A stretch of DNA of 64,000 nucleotides, taken from assembly GCA_004134985.1 (NCBI GenBank), contig REGQ01000002.1:62001-126000 (forward strand), given 5' to 3'. Positions 53,348-62,695 of this stretch are shown one piece after another. The DNA is from Paenibacillaceae bacterium (GTDB lineage Bacteria > Bacillota > Bacilli > Paenibacillales > Paenibacillaceae). Both the position numbers and the translations under genes were made by a program. Each line of letters starts with the position of its first letter. The first letter of the stretch is position 1. A model generated the notes under the pieces. It saw only the letters and a list, made by a program, of their open reading frames with translations. It searched no databases and was not told the DNA's origin.

Positions 53348-56300
53348 TCATTGAATGAAACCGGACTCCTGAAGCAGCCTTCGGACAACTGCCGCAGCTT
53401 CCGCCCTGGTGACCGCCGAGCCGGGGGCAAGCTCCCCGTTGGCGCGACCGGCAATAATGCCGGATTCCACACAATCAACGGCTGCGGATCGGGCCCAGGC
53501 AGATACGGCGGACGCATCTGAATACCGCTCAAGGCTCCCCTCCGACTGATCGTCTATCCTATCCTTCAGCCCGGTTATCGCCATAGCTTTGGCCATCATG
53601 ACCATGGCCTGCTCGCGGGTGATGAAATCGTGAGGACGAAAACGTCCATCCTCGTATCCGTTGACCAGCCCATACGCATGAGCGGCAAGAATGTAGCTGC
53701 TGTGCCAATCGGATGAGTTCACGTCCGAGAAAACAGAGTTTCCGTCCATTGGCTTGAGCCCTAATCCGCGGACCATAATGGCGGCAAACTCGGCCCGGGT
53801 AATCTTCTGGTCCGGATTGAACTTGCCCTCTCCTACTCCATTAACAATCAGCCGCGAGCCCATGTCATTCACCTCGGCTTTGGACCAATGCCCAGCTACA
53901 TCCGCAAAATTTTGCGGGTTCCATACAACCGAATAGATGCTGTTGGTCAGACTGCTTATTTCCGCCCAATATACTCCGTTTTTATGTGCAATTTTGGTCG
54001 GAATATGGCGGACCGTGCCATCCGCTTCAAGTGCAACCCCGGTCGTGATCCTGTTCGGGTTGGCATCGTCGGGAATAGCGATAGCCCTTTGCACATATTC
54101 ATTGAATTTGTCCACTTCAATGGACTTATCTCCATATGAAGCCGTTACTGTAAAGCTGAGGGGCGGTGCAACAAGAGCGAACCCTCCCCGACGGGCAGCA
54201 TTTTCAATCGAACTAATGCTATCCTGCGGTGGCTGGGCAACTTCAATCCGCATGACAATATCCTCAAGGGCCACAGAGCTGCCGAGTTGGGCGGCCAGAG
54301 CGTCAATATTGAGCAACCCCGCAGGAATCGTGTATACGGCCCGCTTCGTCCTGACTTCCAGAACGGCTGACTTTTCCTCCATCTGCTTCACCATACGGCC
54401 GTCTAATTGGCCAATGAACACAATGACCTCTTCATCCCCGGCAATGGTCACCACTGTGCCGGAGCTGTCACCGGCCAACATGTCCGCCAGTCTCTGCGGA
54501 TTCACTTTTACGGTGAATACCGTTTGACCGTTCAAGCTCGTAACGGATGAGTTACCGATAGAGTCAGGCTTGTCGACGACCGGCACATGAACGACCGGCA
54601 TCGCCGGAAGCGGAGGCAGCTTAACGAGAGCGGATGGAGCGCTTGCAACACCGTTAACGCTTTGAATTGCATAATAGGAAGCCTTGGCTGTCAGACCGGC
54701 GAATCGATGACTTCCGTCTATCTGTATCGTCGGGCTGTCGGAGATCAAGTTGTCATCCTCCCCATAGAGACTCACCGTCGCTTCCGGATGCACATTGCCC
54801 ACATCCACATAGCCGATTCCTGCATGGACTGTCGGCTCTCGCAGGCTGACCAACACGGAATTGGAGTTCACGCTCTCTTTTCCGTTTACCGTCTGGGTTA
54901 CATAATAGTTAAGATTATCGGGCAGCACATCGCGGAAGGTGTAAGTGGCCTCCGTCACGCTCTCCGCCCGGGCTTTCAACGTATCGTCCGCAAGATACAG
55001 ATTGAGCGTTGCTCCCGGAGTAAAGGCGCTGACATCAACACTTTCGACACCGCCTTCTGCCCCAGGTGCAGCAGGCGTGACGGCAGCGGTCTCGCCATCG
55101 TCGACAAATACCCAGTCGATGGAGCCACTCCACGTGCTTGCAAGAGAGCCGATCCGATAATTCCAGCGGTAGGAAGGCTGTATCATGAGACGCTCAATGG
55201 TTCCTGTCCAAGCCGGGATCGTCGACATATCCAGAACGTAATCAACCATTTCTCCCCCTGGCACCAGCGGGAACACGATCCCCCTCCCTTCGACTTCATT
55301 GGCGGGAGGAAAACCTTTCTCCGGGATGTCGAATGCCGGGGCGTCGCTGGTTGTAAACAACAGATACGCAGTAAGCCGGTTATCGGGGTTCGACATTCGG
55401 ATATGCACATAACGCTGCGCTGCCGCATCGATGCCCAAACCGTCGGGGGAGAGAAGAGCCGGCTCGTAACCTCCGCTTCCAACGATCTTGCCGTCGGCTA
55501 CCACAACAGGTGTATAGCCCTCGTCACCCGGGGCTGCTTCGAACTGCGTGGCAGAATAGGTCCGGAAGCGCATGCTGCGATTCGCCGAACCTTCCGGTCC
55601 GCGCCAGATGCCCCGGCCGTCTATGCTGTAGAATACATTTCCATCCGTGTAGCGGCCAGTGTCGTCATAGCCGATGCCATAGTTGCCGCCGTTCGGAATG
55701 ACATAAGGGCTGAAAATTTGCCAGTTGTACAGTTCATTGGGATCAAGTCCCGTAAGCCGCGGATATACACTGATGAAATTCCCGTTGGTTGAGACCTCGC
55801 TGGGCGGAACCGCTCCTGTGAACAACGCATTGTCATTGGAGTCCGCGACCCGGATATAAAGGCAGCCGGTCGGGTTGCCGGTTTTGTACGCCCAAACCTC
55901 CAATTGCGCCAATGTGCCCGTCGATACCTTGAAGGTTTGGGAACGTGCCTTGTTCCAGTTGATGTCCGCAACCCTGCTGGTGCTCAAATCCCCGTTGTTA
56001 ATGTCGATTTCCGGATCAAGAGGGCGAATCCCGGGCGATGCGCAACTGATGTCGGGGTTGATCTTCCATCCTCCATCGTTGTTGAAGTCCCAACGGGGCC
56101 CCGCCGGGTTCGCAAACTGCACCGAATCGATTCTCACTTCGCCTTCGCCTCCAGCGAGCTCAATACGAATCTGATCGATTCTTCCACTCCAACCGTCTGC
56201 TTCGGCAACCGGAATAAGCAAGTTCGTGAAGCCCTCCGCTAATCCCTTCTCTTCACGAGGATTCACATGGAAAGGTACCGCCCGATTCTCCGAAAAATCT

Positions 56301-58321
56301 TCCCCGTCTGTCCGGAACAGCAGCCTTCCGGAGCTTATGCCGCTGCGATTGGCTAGTCGAAGGCGGATAGCGCTGCTCGACGCAGCCTCAATCCCCAGGG
56401 AAGGCGGGGAGGTCAAGTGGGTTCCAGAGGAAGTTACTCCGACGACTAACGAGCCTGCCCTTACATGAAATGCGCTGTTCGAAGTCCAGCCTTGGGCATC
56501 GTTGTCGATAGAAAAGCTCCACTCTCCGAGAACGTCAGTCGACTCGGCTTCGCCCGTGAAGCTCACTGAAGGTGTCCAACTGACTGCCGGTCCTCCAGCC
56601 GGCACAACAAAACGAACGACGTCTCCCGTCTGCACTGTGATGTCGTCAGCCAGCAGTACCACGCCTTGCTCGTCCACGGCAGCGAATGCCACCTCGATTC
56701 CGTTTACGGTGATGCTTACATTCGCCGATCCTGCTCGCGAGACCGGGAAACTTCGAATTGCAATATTGCCGGCGCGTGGAGCGGTCCACGCAAGCCCGGC
56801 GGAAGAACTCGCTCCAGGGACAAGCTCGAAACGGGAGATGTCCACGTCGCCGTCCCGGTACGTCCCGGTCAAGGCGTCCAGAGGCAGATTCGTCCAGCCT
56901 GAGGCCGTCCATTGCTGGTAGGACCACGGGCTAGCCTCGGTATCGTAGTCCGCTGAGGATTGCGAGATCCAATCGGCGGTTTCAAGCTGGAGATTATTCG
57001 TGACAGTGAGTCCCGAGGCGTTTCCTCTCAAGTGTGCGGTAAGGAACGCGTAAGGTTCATATGCAATGTTATCGGCGATGACTGCATCCGGCACAATACC
57101 GTTGCCTAGCGTAGAGATAGAGCCGCCGCCAAGATATGGGATGTTATGAATATAGCCGTTGCGAACGAAAACATTGGCCCGAATGGCGTTTCCGGTGGAA
57201 AAATCGTTGGAGCCATGAATCGCCAAATATTCGATTCCACCTCCGTAATTGTCAGCGAAATAATTGCCCGCAATCAGCACATTGTTTGTGCCTGCCTCGT
57301 GGTCGATGGCCACCATATCCGGATTTCTTGTATTAGGCGTATTGACGAAGATATTGTTGGCAACCACAACATCCTTGACGGATCCCAGATAGAGGGCGGC
57401 GGTTCCCGAGTTGGTCCGGCAGCCCGCTGAACCGTCAAAAATCGAGTTGCGGATCATGACAGAGGAGGCGGATCCGATGGAAAGGCTGTCAGGACATCCG
57501 GCATCAATCTGGGCGAATACTTCGGACGGATCAAGGTTGTTGTTGTTGTCGTCATGTTGCCAAAGATTTTCAATAAGTACGTTGCGAAAGATCCGGTTAG
57601 CGGCGGTCTCGGGCGAGGCCACAGGCGTACGGTCGGTAACCGTTCCCTGATTGGCGAACACGATGCCGTGAGCGTTGCGGGTGGTCTCGATGTTGCGCAA
57701 GGTTACGCCATCCAACACGGTGTCCGTCCTCAATAACGACGTTGTGCTGCGGACAAACATGCCGGTAACACGGTTGTCGTGAAGGAAAAGGTCCTCGAAC
57801 ACCACGTTGCTGTTGTCTAGGGTTGAAAAATCCACACGCAGCCCATAGTGGAAGGCTCCTTTTCCCTCGACGGTTGTGTCGCCGATATCCAGATTCCGCA
57901 CAATTAAATGACTGCCATTGGTGATGGTCATGGCCGTATTGGTGCCGTTGGCGACGAAACGCGGACGGGGACCTTCGCCGTAAGCTTCGATGACGACGGG
58001 GTCGGAGGCTGTACCCCGGGGGTTGTTGATGTTGACTTGCTCCGCATAGCTGGTTCCCCGGGCAATGAGAAGCCGATCGCCTGCCTCCAGGTTGACGTTA
58101 TTTAGCGGCGTAAAGCTGCACCAGGGGGCTTCGGGATCTGTGCCGCCCCCGTTATCGGAGCAAGTAGCTGGTACACTGTTGTCAATGTAGTAGGTTTGCC
58201 CTGCAGCCTTCACCATTTGTGGAAGCGCTAACAAAATGATAAACAACAAAATAAGGAATAGAACAGGCATTAACTTGCTTCTTATACCGGCCGGATTGGA
58301 TAAAGAAATGGGTTTCAGCAT
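53348..58321 (-). CDS. Giant SLH-anchored parallel beta-helix surface protein
   Basis: About 1,657 residues. Seen: signal peptide (LFLILLFIILLALPQMVKAAG), a right-handed beta-helix of about 400 residues (VRNLDIGDTTVEGKGAF, NVLIAGNYFADNYGGGIEYL), of the kind used by pectate-lyase-like and other glycan lyases, several beta-sandwich modules, Ig-like domains with VNGKESVNSNSV-type repeats, a helical/coiled region, and three SLH domains at about 1,510-1,657 (NFADVAGHWSKAEVNDMGSRLIVNGVGEGKFNPDQKITRAEFA). Start: ATG at 58321 follows AAGGAGG, though at 13 bases; an ATG 48 bp upstream has a similar weak spacing. It reads away from the AraC-type regulator at 58655 and towards the lplA operon. Likely the surface enzyme or binding platform that attacks the polymer. 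A cre-like 14-mer (TGGAAGCGCTAACA, 58220-58233) lies inside its signal-peptide codons. Confidence 0.87.
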   Translation of the reverse strand: MLKPISLSNPAGIRSKLMPVLFLILLFIILLALPQMVKAAGQTYYIDNSVPATCSDNGGGTDPEAPWCSFTPLNNVNLEAGDRLLIARGTSYAEQVNINNPRGTASDPVVIEAYGEGPRPRFVANGTNTAMTITNGSHLIVRNLDIGDTTVEGKGAFHYGLRVDFSTLDNSNVVFEDLFLHDNRVTGMFVRSTTSLLRTDTVLDGVTLRNIETTRNAHGIVFANQGTVTDRTPVASPETAANRIFRNVLIENLWQHDDNNNNLDPSEVFAQIDAGCPDSLSIGSASSVMIRNSIFDGSAGCRTNSGTAALYLGSVKDVVVANNIFVNTPNTRNPDMVAIDHEAGTNNVLIAGNYFADNYGGGIEYLAIHGSNDFSTGNAIRANVFVRNGYIHNIPYLGGGSISTLGNGIVPDAVIADNIAYEPYAFLTAHLRGNASGLTVTNNLQLETADWISQSSADYDTEASPWSYQQWTASGWTNLPLDALTGTYRDGDVDISRFELVPGASSSAGLAWTAPRAGNIAIRSFPVSRAGSANVSITVNGIEVAFAAVDEQGVVLLADDITVQTGDVVRFVVPAGGPAVSWTPSVSFTGEAESTDVLGEWSFSIDNDAQGWTSNSAFHVRAGSLVVGVTSSGTHLTSPPSLGIEAASSSAIRLRLANRSGISSGRLLFRTDGEDFSENRAVPFHVNPREEKGLAEGFTNLLIPVAEADGWSGRIDQIRIELAGGEGEVRIDSVQFANPAGPRWDFNNDGGWKINPDISCASPGIRPLDPEIDINNGDLSTSRVADINWNKARSQTFKVSTGTLAQLEVWAYKTGNPTGCLYIRVADSNDNALFTGAVPPSEVSTNGNFISVYPRLTGLDPNELYNWQIFSPYVIPNGGNYGIGYDDTGRYTDGNVFYSIDGRGIWRGPEGSANRSMRFRTYSATQFEAAPGDEGYTPVVVADGKIVGSGGYEPALLSPDGLGIDAAAQRYVHIRMSNPDNRLTAYLLFTTSDAPAFDIPEKGFPPANEVEGRGIVFPLVPGGEMVDYVLDMSTIPAWTGTIERLMIQPSYRWNYRIGSLASTWSGSIDWVFVDDGETAAVTPAAPGAEGGVESVDVSAFTPGATLNLYLADDTLKARAESVTEATYTFRDVLPDNLNYYVTQTVNGKESVNSNSVLVSLREPTVHAGIGYVDVGNVHPEATVSLYGEDDNLISDSPTIQIDGSHRFAGLTAKASYYAIQSVNGVASAPSALVKLPPLPAMPVVHVPVVDKPDSIGNSSVTSLNGQTVFTVKVNPQRLADMLAGDSSGTVVTIAGDEEVIVFIGQLDGRMVKQMEEKSAVLEVRTKRAVYTIPAGLLNIDALAAQLGSSVALEDIVMRIEVAQPPQDSISSIENAARRGGFALVAPPLSFTVTASYGDKSIEVDKFNEYVQRAIAIPDDANPNRITTGVALEADGTVRHIPTKIAHKNGVYWAEISSLTNSIYSVVWNPQNFADVAGHWSKAEVNDMGSRLIVNGVGEGKFNPDQKITRAEFAAIMVRGLGLKPMDGNSVFSDVNSSDWHSSYILAAHAYGLVNGYEDGRFRPHDFITREQAMVMMAKAMAITGLKDRIDDQSEGSLERYSDASAVSAWARSAAVDCVESGIIAGRANGELAPGSAVTRAEAAAVVRRLLQESGFIQ

Positions 58322-58369
58322 TTGGGAACAGTTACCTCCTTCGAATGAATAGTTAAGCCAAAAACGCAT

Positions 58370-58654
58370 TTTTGTGCTTCATGCCTCCCCAGACGGATCA
58401 ATCCGTCCGTTCCGATCTGTCAGCCTCTCACCTCCTTGCGGAACCAATTCAACTTTACTCATCTTGTGAGTGACAGGCAATGAACCTGATTTGCCGGCTT
58501 GCTGCAGGCCGGATCGAGGGATTATTTGCAAAACAGGTTCATGGGCTGCAAATGATGTTCATGTCCAAAGAACAAATATCCGCTCTTTCTTTATTGACTT
58601 GTCCCGCGCATTGAGCTTATGCTAATTAAGCATTTGGACTAAGGAGGTGCCTGT
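58370..58654. other. Divergent promoter region between the SLH gene and the AraC-type regulator
   Basis: 285 bp holding the 5' ends of both genes. AAGGAGG (about 58641) precedes the regulator. No clear operator repeat is visible by eye. Confidence 0.5.
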
Positions 58655-60991
58655 GTGAAGCTCAGGGCAATACGTTTTTTTCGCTTGGCGTCCACGCCTA
58701 CACTAAAAACCAAAATGCTGGCCTATCTGCTCCTTATGTCGAGCATTCCGGTTGCCCTTATGGGCATCTACTCGGCATACAGTACTTCTGCCATCATCCG
58801 CGAGCAGGCGGGTGAATCCAATGCCGTCCTGCTCACGCAGACAGAGAAGGAACTGAATAATTATTTCAAGAAAATTGATGATCTGATGCTCCAATATACA
58901 CACGCATCCTCCAACTCAACCCTGCTGATGAAACGATTTGTCGAACAGGATTTGTCCGTCGAGAATTGGAAAACGGTCATGGATCTGAGCGAAATTCTCG
59001 TCAAACTGCAAAGCGGAATGGAGCATGTACTGGAGCTTGACTTTTATTCCGTTCCTTACGGCAAGGTTTTAAGCTCCCACGGCAATCTCTATACGGATGA
59101 GGAGTTTGGCGATCCAATGGCCATCAAAGCAGCCAAGAAACTGTCTTATACCAACCGCTTCCTTAATCTGCGCATGCCTGACTCCGACTATGGGACGTTG
59201 ACGAGGCCCATATTGACGATAATAAAACCCATTTTGCAAAACAACCGGGTAAATGCGGCCCTTATCGTCTATCTGGATGCTATGTCCATCAGCAGCTACA
59301 AGCTGGCCCCGCCAGCTCCATATGAAGGCTCTTCGATATTCGTAACGGATGAGCATGGCAACATTATTTTGCATTCCCAGACGTCCCGAATCGGCACCCG
59401 GGCTGACGAGACCGCTCTTGCGAAAATCAAGGAGGCCGCCGATGCAGACTGGATTATTCATGATAAGTTGAATCTGGATGGCGTTTATTCAAACACTGTG
59501 ATGTTGCGTTCAGAATCGAAAAATTGGTATTACTTCGCGAACGTACCGGAGAAAGCGTTTACCATGAAGGCTAACTCCCAGCGCAATATCATGCTTGCCA
59601 TCAGCCTCGGACTGGTCTTGATCGGCTTGCTTTTCGGCTATCGCGCCTCACGTTCGCTATATCGCCCGCTCCAGAAACTGACCAGCAAGCTTAAGCCTGC
59701 GGCAGCAAACACAAATATCGTCTCCGATGGTGATGAGCTGGCCTGGTTGGATCGCTATCTGGATCTGCTCAGTCTGGAGAATAGGCAGCTATCTACGGAG
59801 ATGAACATTTATTTCGAGCACGCCAAGCATTTTCTGCTGCACCAATTGCTTGTCAGGAGCATACCGCATCAGAATCATTCGCTTAGTGAGCACGAAGCTT
59901 TCCCGAATGAATGCTGCTTTATTCCTCTTCTGATCGTAGACTTGAACCAAAACAGGATGATGAAGAGTTACTCCCGGCGAGATTGCTCTTTATATTATTA
60001 TGCAGTGGACAATATCGCCATGGAACTACTGGGAGAAAACGGTAATCCACAGGTGATCATGATCCAACCTGGTTTGTTCGTTGCCATTGTCCCTATGGAA
60101 GACCGGCTCGCGCCGGAGGAACTGCGCGGGATGGGCCTCAAGCTCCAGGATACGCTGATGCGATATCTGAAGCTGGATTCATTTGTTGCCGCCAGCTATT
60201 CCGATACCGGGACGGACGGCTTGCACGAAGCCTACGAAGAGGCCTCCGGCCTTTTGCGATACCGTTTTCTTGCAGGCCACAATGAAGTGATGCTTATTCA
60301 TGATCTAGAGGCTTCCGTCTCCATGCAAGCGGAAGTGTTGTTTCAATGCGAGAACGAAATTGCCGCAGCCATCCGCTCGCGCCAATGGAACGAAGCAGAA
60401 GGGATTTTCCAATCCCTGGCAGATACGCTCCAGGAATCCTTCAATATTTCGGAGGACCTGCTGCGCGGTTATTTTCCGCAATTACTCGGCACCATTGTCA
60501 AATCCGTTCAATTAGCACCGCAGGATTCTTTTGATTCCGATACGCTCAAAGAGCTTCTGCTCCATCTGGCCGAAAGTCGTGATCTTGAAGAAGTCCGAAG
60601 CTTTTTTCGGGACCGTGTCTTTGAAGTACTGCGCCAAGAATACGATGATACGAGCGCTTCTTCTCATCGCATCCGACTTGTAGAGCAGGTACAGGATTTC
60701 ATTCACAATCATTACGATACCGATCTTTCCTTGCAGCAATGCGCAGAAAGAGTCGGGCTGGCCCCCTTCGATTTAAGCCGTATGTATAAACAAGTCACAG
60801 GAGTCAATTTCATTGATTACCTGATTCAGTTCCGCATGGAAAAAGCCAAGGCGCTTTTGGCCAATCCGGACATGCGAATACAGGATATTGCCGATCGTCT
60901 CCGCTATTCCTCCCAGCAAGGCTTTATGCGAGCCTTCAAAAAATCGATTGGGATGACGCCAGGACAATTCCGCAGCAAGCTAAAGGGTTAA
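58655..60991 (+). CDS. Membrane AraC-family regulator with extracellular sensor domain
   Basis: A 778-residue one-component regulator. Seen: transmembrane segment at about 23-43, an extracellular dCache-like region (about 44-300), a second transmembrane segment (about 308-328, IMLAISLGLVLIGLLFGYRA), a long cytoplasmic part (about 330-660), and a C-terminal AraC DNA-binding domain with two helix-turn-helix motifs (LSLQQCAERVGLAPFDLSRMYKQV; MRIQDIADRLRYSSQQGFMRAFKK). GTG start 7 bases after AAGGAGG. It is divergent from the SLH protein and upstream of the LplABC/GH operon, so it most likely activates this locus on sensing extracellular oligosaccharide. No receiver or kinase domain: sensing and DNA binding are in one chain. 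Confidence 0.92.
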   Translation: MKLRAIRFFRLASTPTLKTKMLAYLLLMSSIPVALMGIYSAYSTSAIIREQAGESNAVLLTQTEKELNNYFKKIDDLMLQYTHASSNSTLLMKRFVEQDLSVENWKTVMDLSEILVKLQSGMEHVLELDFYSVPYGKVLSSHGNLYTDEEFGDPMAIKAAKKLSYTNRFLNLRMPDSDYGTLTRPILTIIKPILQNNRVNAALIVYLDAMSISSYKLAPPAPYEGSSIFVTDEHGNIILHSQTSRIGTRADETALAKIKEAADADWIIHDKLNLDGVYSNTVMLRSESKNWYYFANVPEKAFTMKANSQRNIMLAISLGLVLIGLLFGYRASRSLYRPLQKLTSKLKPAAANTNIVSDGDELAWLDRYLDLLSLENRQLSTEMNIYFEHAKHFLLHQLLVRSIPHQNHSLSEHEAFPNECCFIPLLIVDLNQNRMMKSYSRRDCSLYYYAVDNIAMELLGENGNPQVIMIQPGLFVAIVPMEDRLAPEELRGMGLKLQDTLMRYLKLDSFVAASYSDTGTDGLHEAYEEASGLLRYRFLAGHNEVMLIHDLEASVSMQAEVLFQCENEIAAAIRSRQWNEAEGIFQSLADTLQESFNISEDLLRGYFPQLLGTIVKSVQLAPQDSFDSDTLKELLLHLAESRDLEEVRSFFRDRVFEVLRQEYDDTSASSHRIRLVEQVQDFIHNHYDTDLSLQQCAERVGLAPFDLSRMYKQVTGVNFIDYLIQFRMEKAKALLANPDMRIQDIADRLRYSSQQGFMRAFKKSIGMTPGQFRSKLKG

Positions 60992-61388
60992 GCCATTCGG
61001 CACGATGATCATGCATATTAGTGTAATTATATTTTATTGAAATATTTGGTTTTAGACCATTTTGGCAAAACCATCTTGCTCGACATTGATTTAACAGTAT
61101 ACGTAAATAGCGCCGCTCATCAGCGTTAGAATTCCACATGGCCCCCTTTGCTTTCACTCGAAGCGGATCGCGCCCACAACCGGTCGGCTCACCCGCCAAG
61201 CGACACCGCACCGCATGCTCGAGGCACGCTTGAACCTCGGACACCTCGAGGCATGCTCGGGCCTCGGACACGCGCGCGGCGCGCGCCAAGCCTACCAATT
61301 CGTGCCGCCAGAGCACGAAGCCCAACCAACAACTAGCCGCGACGTCTTCGCACGCGTGAATCGCCGCCCGTTACGCAGGCAAGACACC
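60992..61388. other. Gap between the AraC-type gene and the riboswitch region
   Basis: About 400 bp. GC-rich centre with an imperfect direct repeat (GAGGCACGCTTGAACCTCGG near 61225 and GAGGCATGCTCGGGCCTCGG near 61250). No credible gene on either strand; a minus-strand frame (61325-60936) crosses the end of the AraC-type gene and has no ribosome site. No strong terminator for the AraC gene seen. Confidence 0.45.
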
Positions 61389-61417
61389 AAAAAAAGCAGC
61401 CTCCGAATGGAGCTGCC
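61389..61417 (-). terminator. Intrinsic terminator behind the c-di-GMP aptamer
   Basis: Minus strand: GGCAGCTCC pairs with GGAGGCTGC (one bulged base) over ATTC, followed by seven Ts. Forms the expression platform of the aptamer at 61450-61541, or simply ends the HD-GYP transcript. Confidence 0.88.
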
Positions 61418-61449
61418 TGGCGTAACCCCTTACCTGGGGGAAACAGTGC

Positions 61450-61541
61450 TTGGTAGCCAGGCTGTCATTAGCTCCACATAGCAATGAACCTTAGACCCTT
61501 TGGCTTTGCGTCCTTGCCTTTCAGCAAGTTTGCCTTTTTCA
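61450..61541 (-). ncRNA. c-di-GMP-I (GEMM) riboswitch aptamer, 3' of the HD-GYP gene
   Basis: Minus-strand order of conserved blocks: GGCAAAC, stem CTTGC/GCAAG closed by a GAAA tetraloop, GGACGCAAAGCC (the ligand-binding core), GGGTCTAAGG (tetraloop-receptor strand), a variable hairpin, then ATGACAGCCTGGCTACC. All GEMM-I landmarks are present in the right order. It begins 26 bp after the HD-GYP stop codon and is followed within 40 bp by a terminator, with no convincing gene on this strand beyond. Known: this class binds cyclic di-GMP and usually sits in the 5' leader of a controlled gene. Here it is a 3' element. Confidence 0.85.
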
Positions 61542-61566
61542 AATTAACTATTCGATTTTCGCCAAG

Positions 61567-62649
61567 CTATACCTCTTTAACAATCATAATGCTTAACTGA
61601 TCTTTAAGATCAAGCTCATAAGGGGACCTCGGAACTGTCCCATCCGCTTCCTTGATGATTCGCACCGTTGGACGATGCACCGCAAGCGGGTTGTTGCTTG
61701 ATACGACACCTACTTGCCCGGTACTGAGCAGCAAGGACGTTGCAACAGGGTAAATCGACACATGCCTGCAAAACAGCCGGATCAATTCAAGGTCAAAAAA
61801 GGAGTTGCCTGCTGCAAACAAGTATTCGATCGCCTCCGATGGCGAATGCCGCTGTCGGTGGTGACGGGGCGATGTAAAGGCATCGTAGACATCTGCCAGC
61901 GCCACAATTTGCGCATACTCGTGAATCTCGTTTTTTTGCAGCCCGCGAGGGTAGCCGCTGCCGTTATATCGTTCGTGATGCTGAAGCGCGCAATGCGCTG
62001 ACAGCAGTGACATATCATGCTGCGCACGCAGGATGTTGAACCCGTCAACAGTATGACGCTCAACGATCTCTTTTTCTTGCTTCGAGTAAGGCGACGTTTT
62101 ATTAAGCAGCTGTTCTGGAACTTGTGTCATCCCGATATCAAACAGCAGCGCCCCTACGCCCAGCTCTTCCAGCTGATTACGATTATATCCTTTGGCTACA
62201 CCCATAATGCCCGCCAGTATCGCCACATTAACGGAATGCTGGAACAAATAGGCATCCTTGATATGAATGTTGGTCAAATTGACCAATGTATCCTTTCGAC
62301 CGATTAAATCCTGCAGGATATCGCCAAACACTTTGCGGAACGTTCTGCCGAGTTCAGGCACAACCGCTCTCCCGCGCGTGCCGGAAAAATCCATGATCGT
62401 TGTCATTGTCGTATAGATCGAATTGATCGCTTTCTGCCTAGTCTCATCCCGAATTGTTTCTTCCGGCACGATATCTTCCGTGTCTCGCTCTTCAACGTAG
62501 ACAAAGTCGACTCCCATTCCCTGCAAGCGGTCGATAAACCGATCATTCAGTTCGATTCCTTGTCCCAGGAGAACATGACCGTTCTCCCGCAGTATGGGCC
62601 TGGCAAGCTTGTCACCAGCTTTAACAGACCCAATGTGCACTCTTCTCAT
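61567..62649 (-). CDS. HD-GYP-domain protein with degenerate HD motif
   Basis: A 360-residue soluble protein: N-terminal region (about 1-130) of the kind preceding HD-GYP domains in Firmicutes (VHIGSVKAGDKLARPILRENGHVLL), then the HD-GYP domain with QHSVNVA (His138), GALLFDIGMTQVP, His199, and HHERYNGSGYP. The eponymous HD pair is Phe170-Asp171 where active enzymes have His-Asp, and the Lys of HDxGK is Thr/Met; the GYP block is kept. It may be an inactive c-di-GMP binding protein, or active with changed metal coordination. The GGDEF protein gene lies 46 bp upstream on the same strand and the c-di-GMP aptamer just downstream. Confidence 0.88.
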   Translation of the reverse strand: MRRVHIGSVKAGDKLARPILRENGHVLLGQGIELNDRFIDRLQGMGVDFVYVEERDTEDIVPEETIRDETRQKAINSIYTTMTTIMDFSGTRGRAVVPELGRTFRKVFGDILQDLIGRKDTLVNLTNIHIKDAYLFQHSVNVAILAGIMGVAKGYNRNQLEELGVGALLFDIGMTQVPEQLLNKTSPYSKQEKEIVERHTVDGFNILRAQHDMSLLSAHCALQHHERYNGSGYPRGLQKNEIHEYAQIVALADVYDAFTSPRHHRQRHSPSEAIEYLFAAGNSFFDLELIRLFCRHVSIYPVATSLLLSTGQVGVVSSNNPLAVHRPTVRIIKEADGTVPRSPYELDLKDQLSIMIVKEV

Positions 62650-62695
62650 TTCATTCCCGCCTTCGCTGCCATAACTGTATATCTAATCGGGGACA

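Noticed and set aside
54587-55792. A 401-codon plus-strand frame opposite the SLH beta-helix gene
   Set aside because: Composition is of a mirror frame (His, Arg, Ile-rich, no fold pattern) and the opposite strand encodes the recognisable protein.
61215-61275. Operator function for the imperfect GC-rich direct repeat
   Set aside because: Only two imperfect copies, far from any start codon.
60936-61325. Minus-strand frame as a target gene of the c-di-GMP riboswitch
   Set aside because: No ribosome site, runs into the 3' end of the AraC-type gene, low-complexity start. Kept only as a weak alternative to the orphan-aptamer view.
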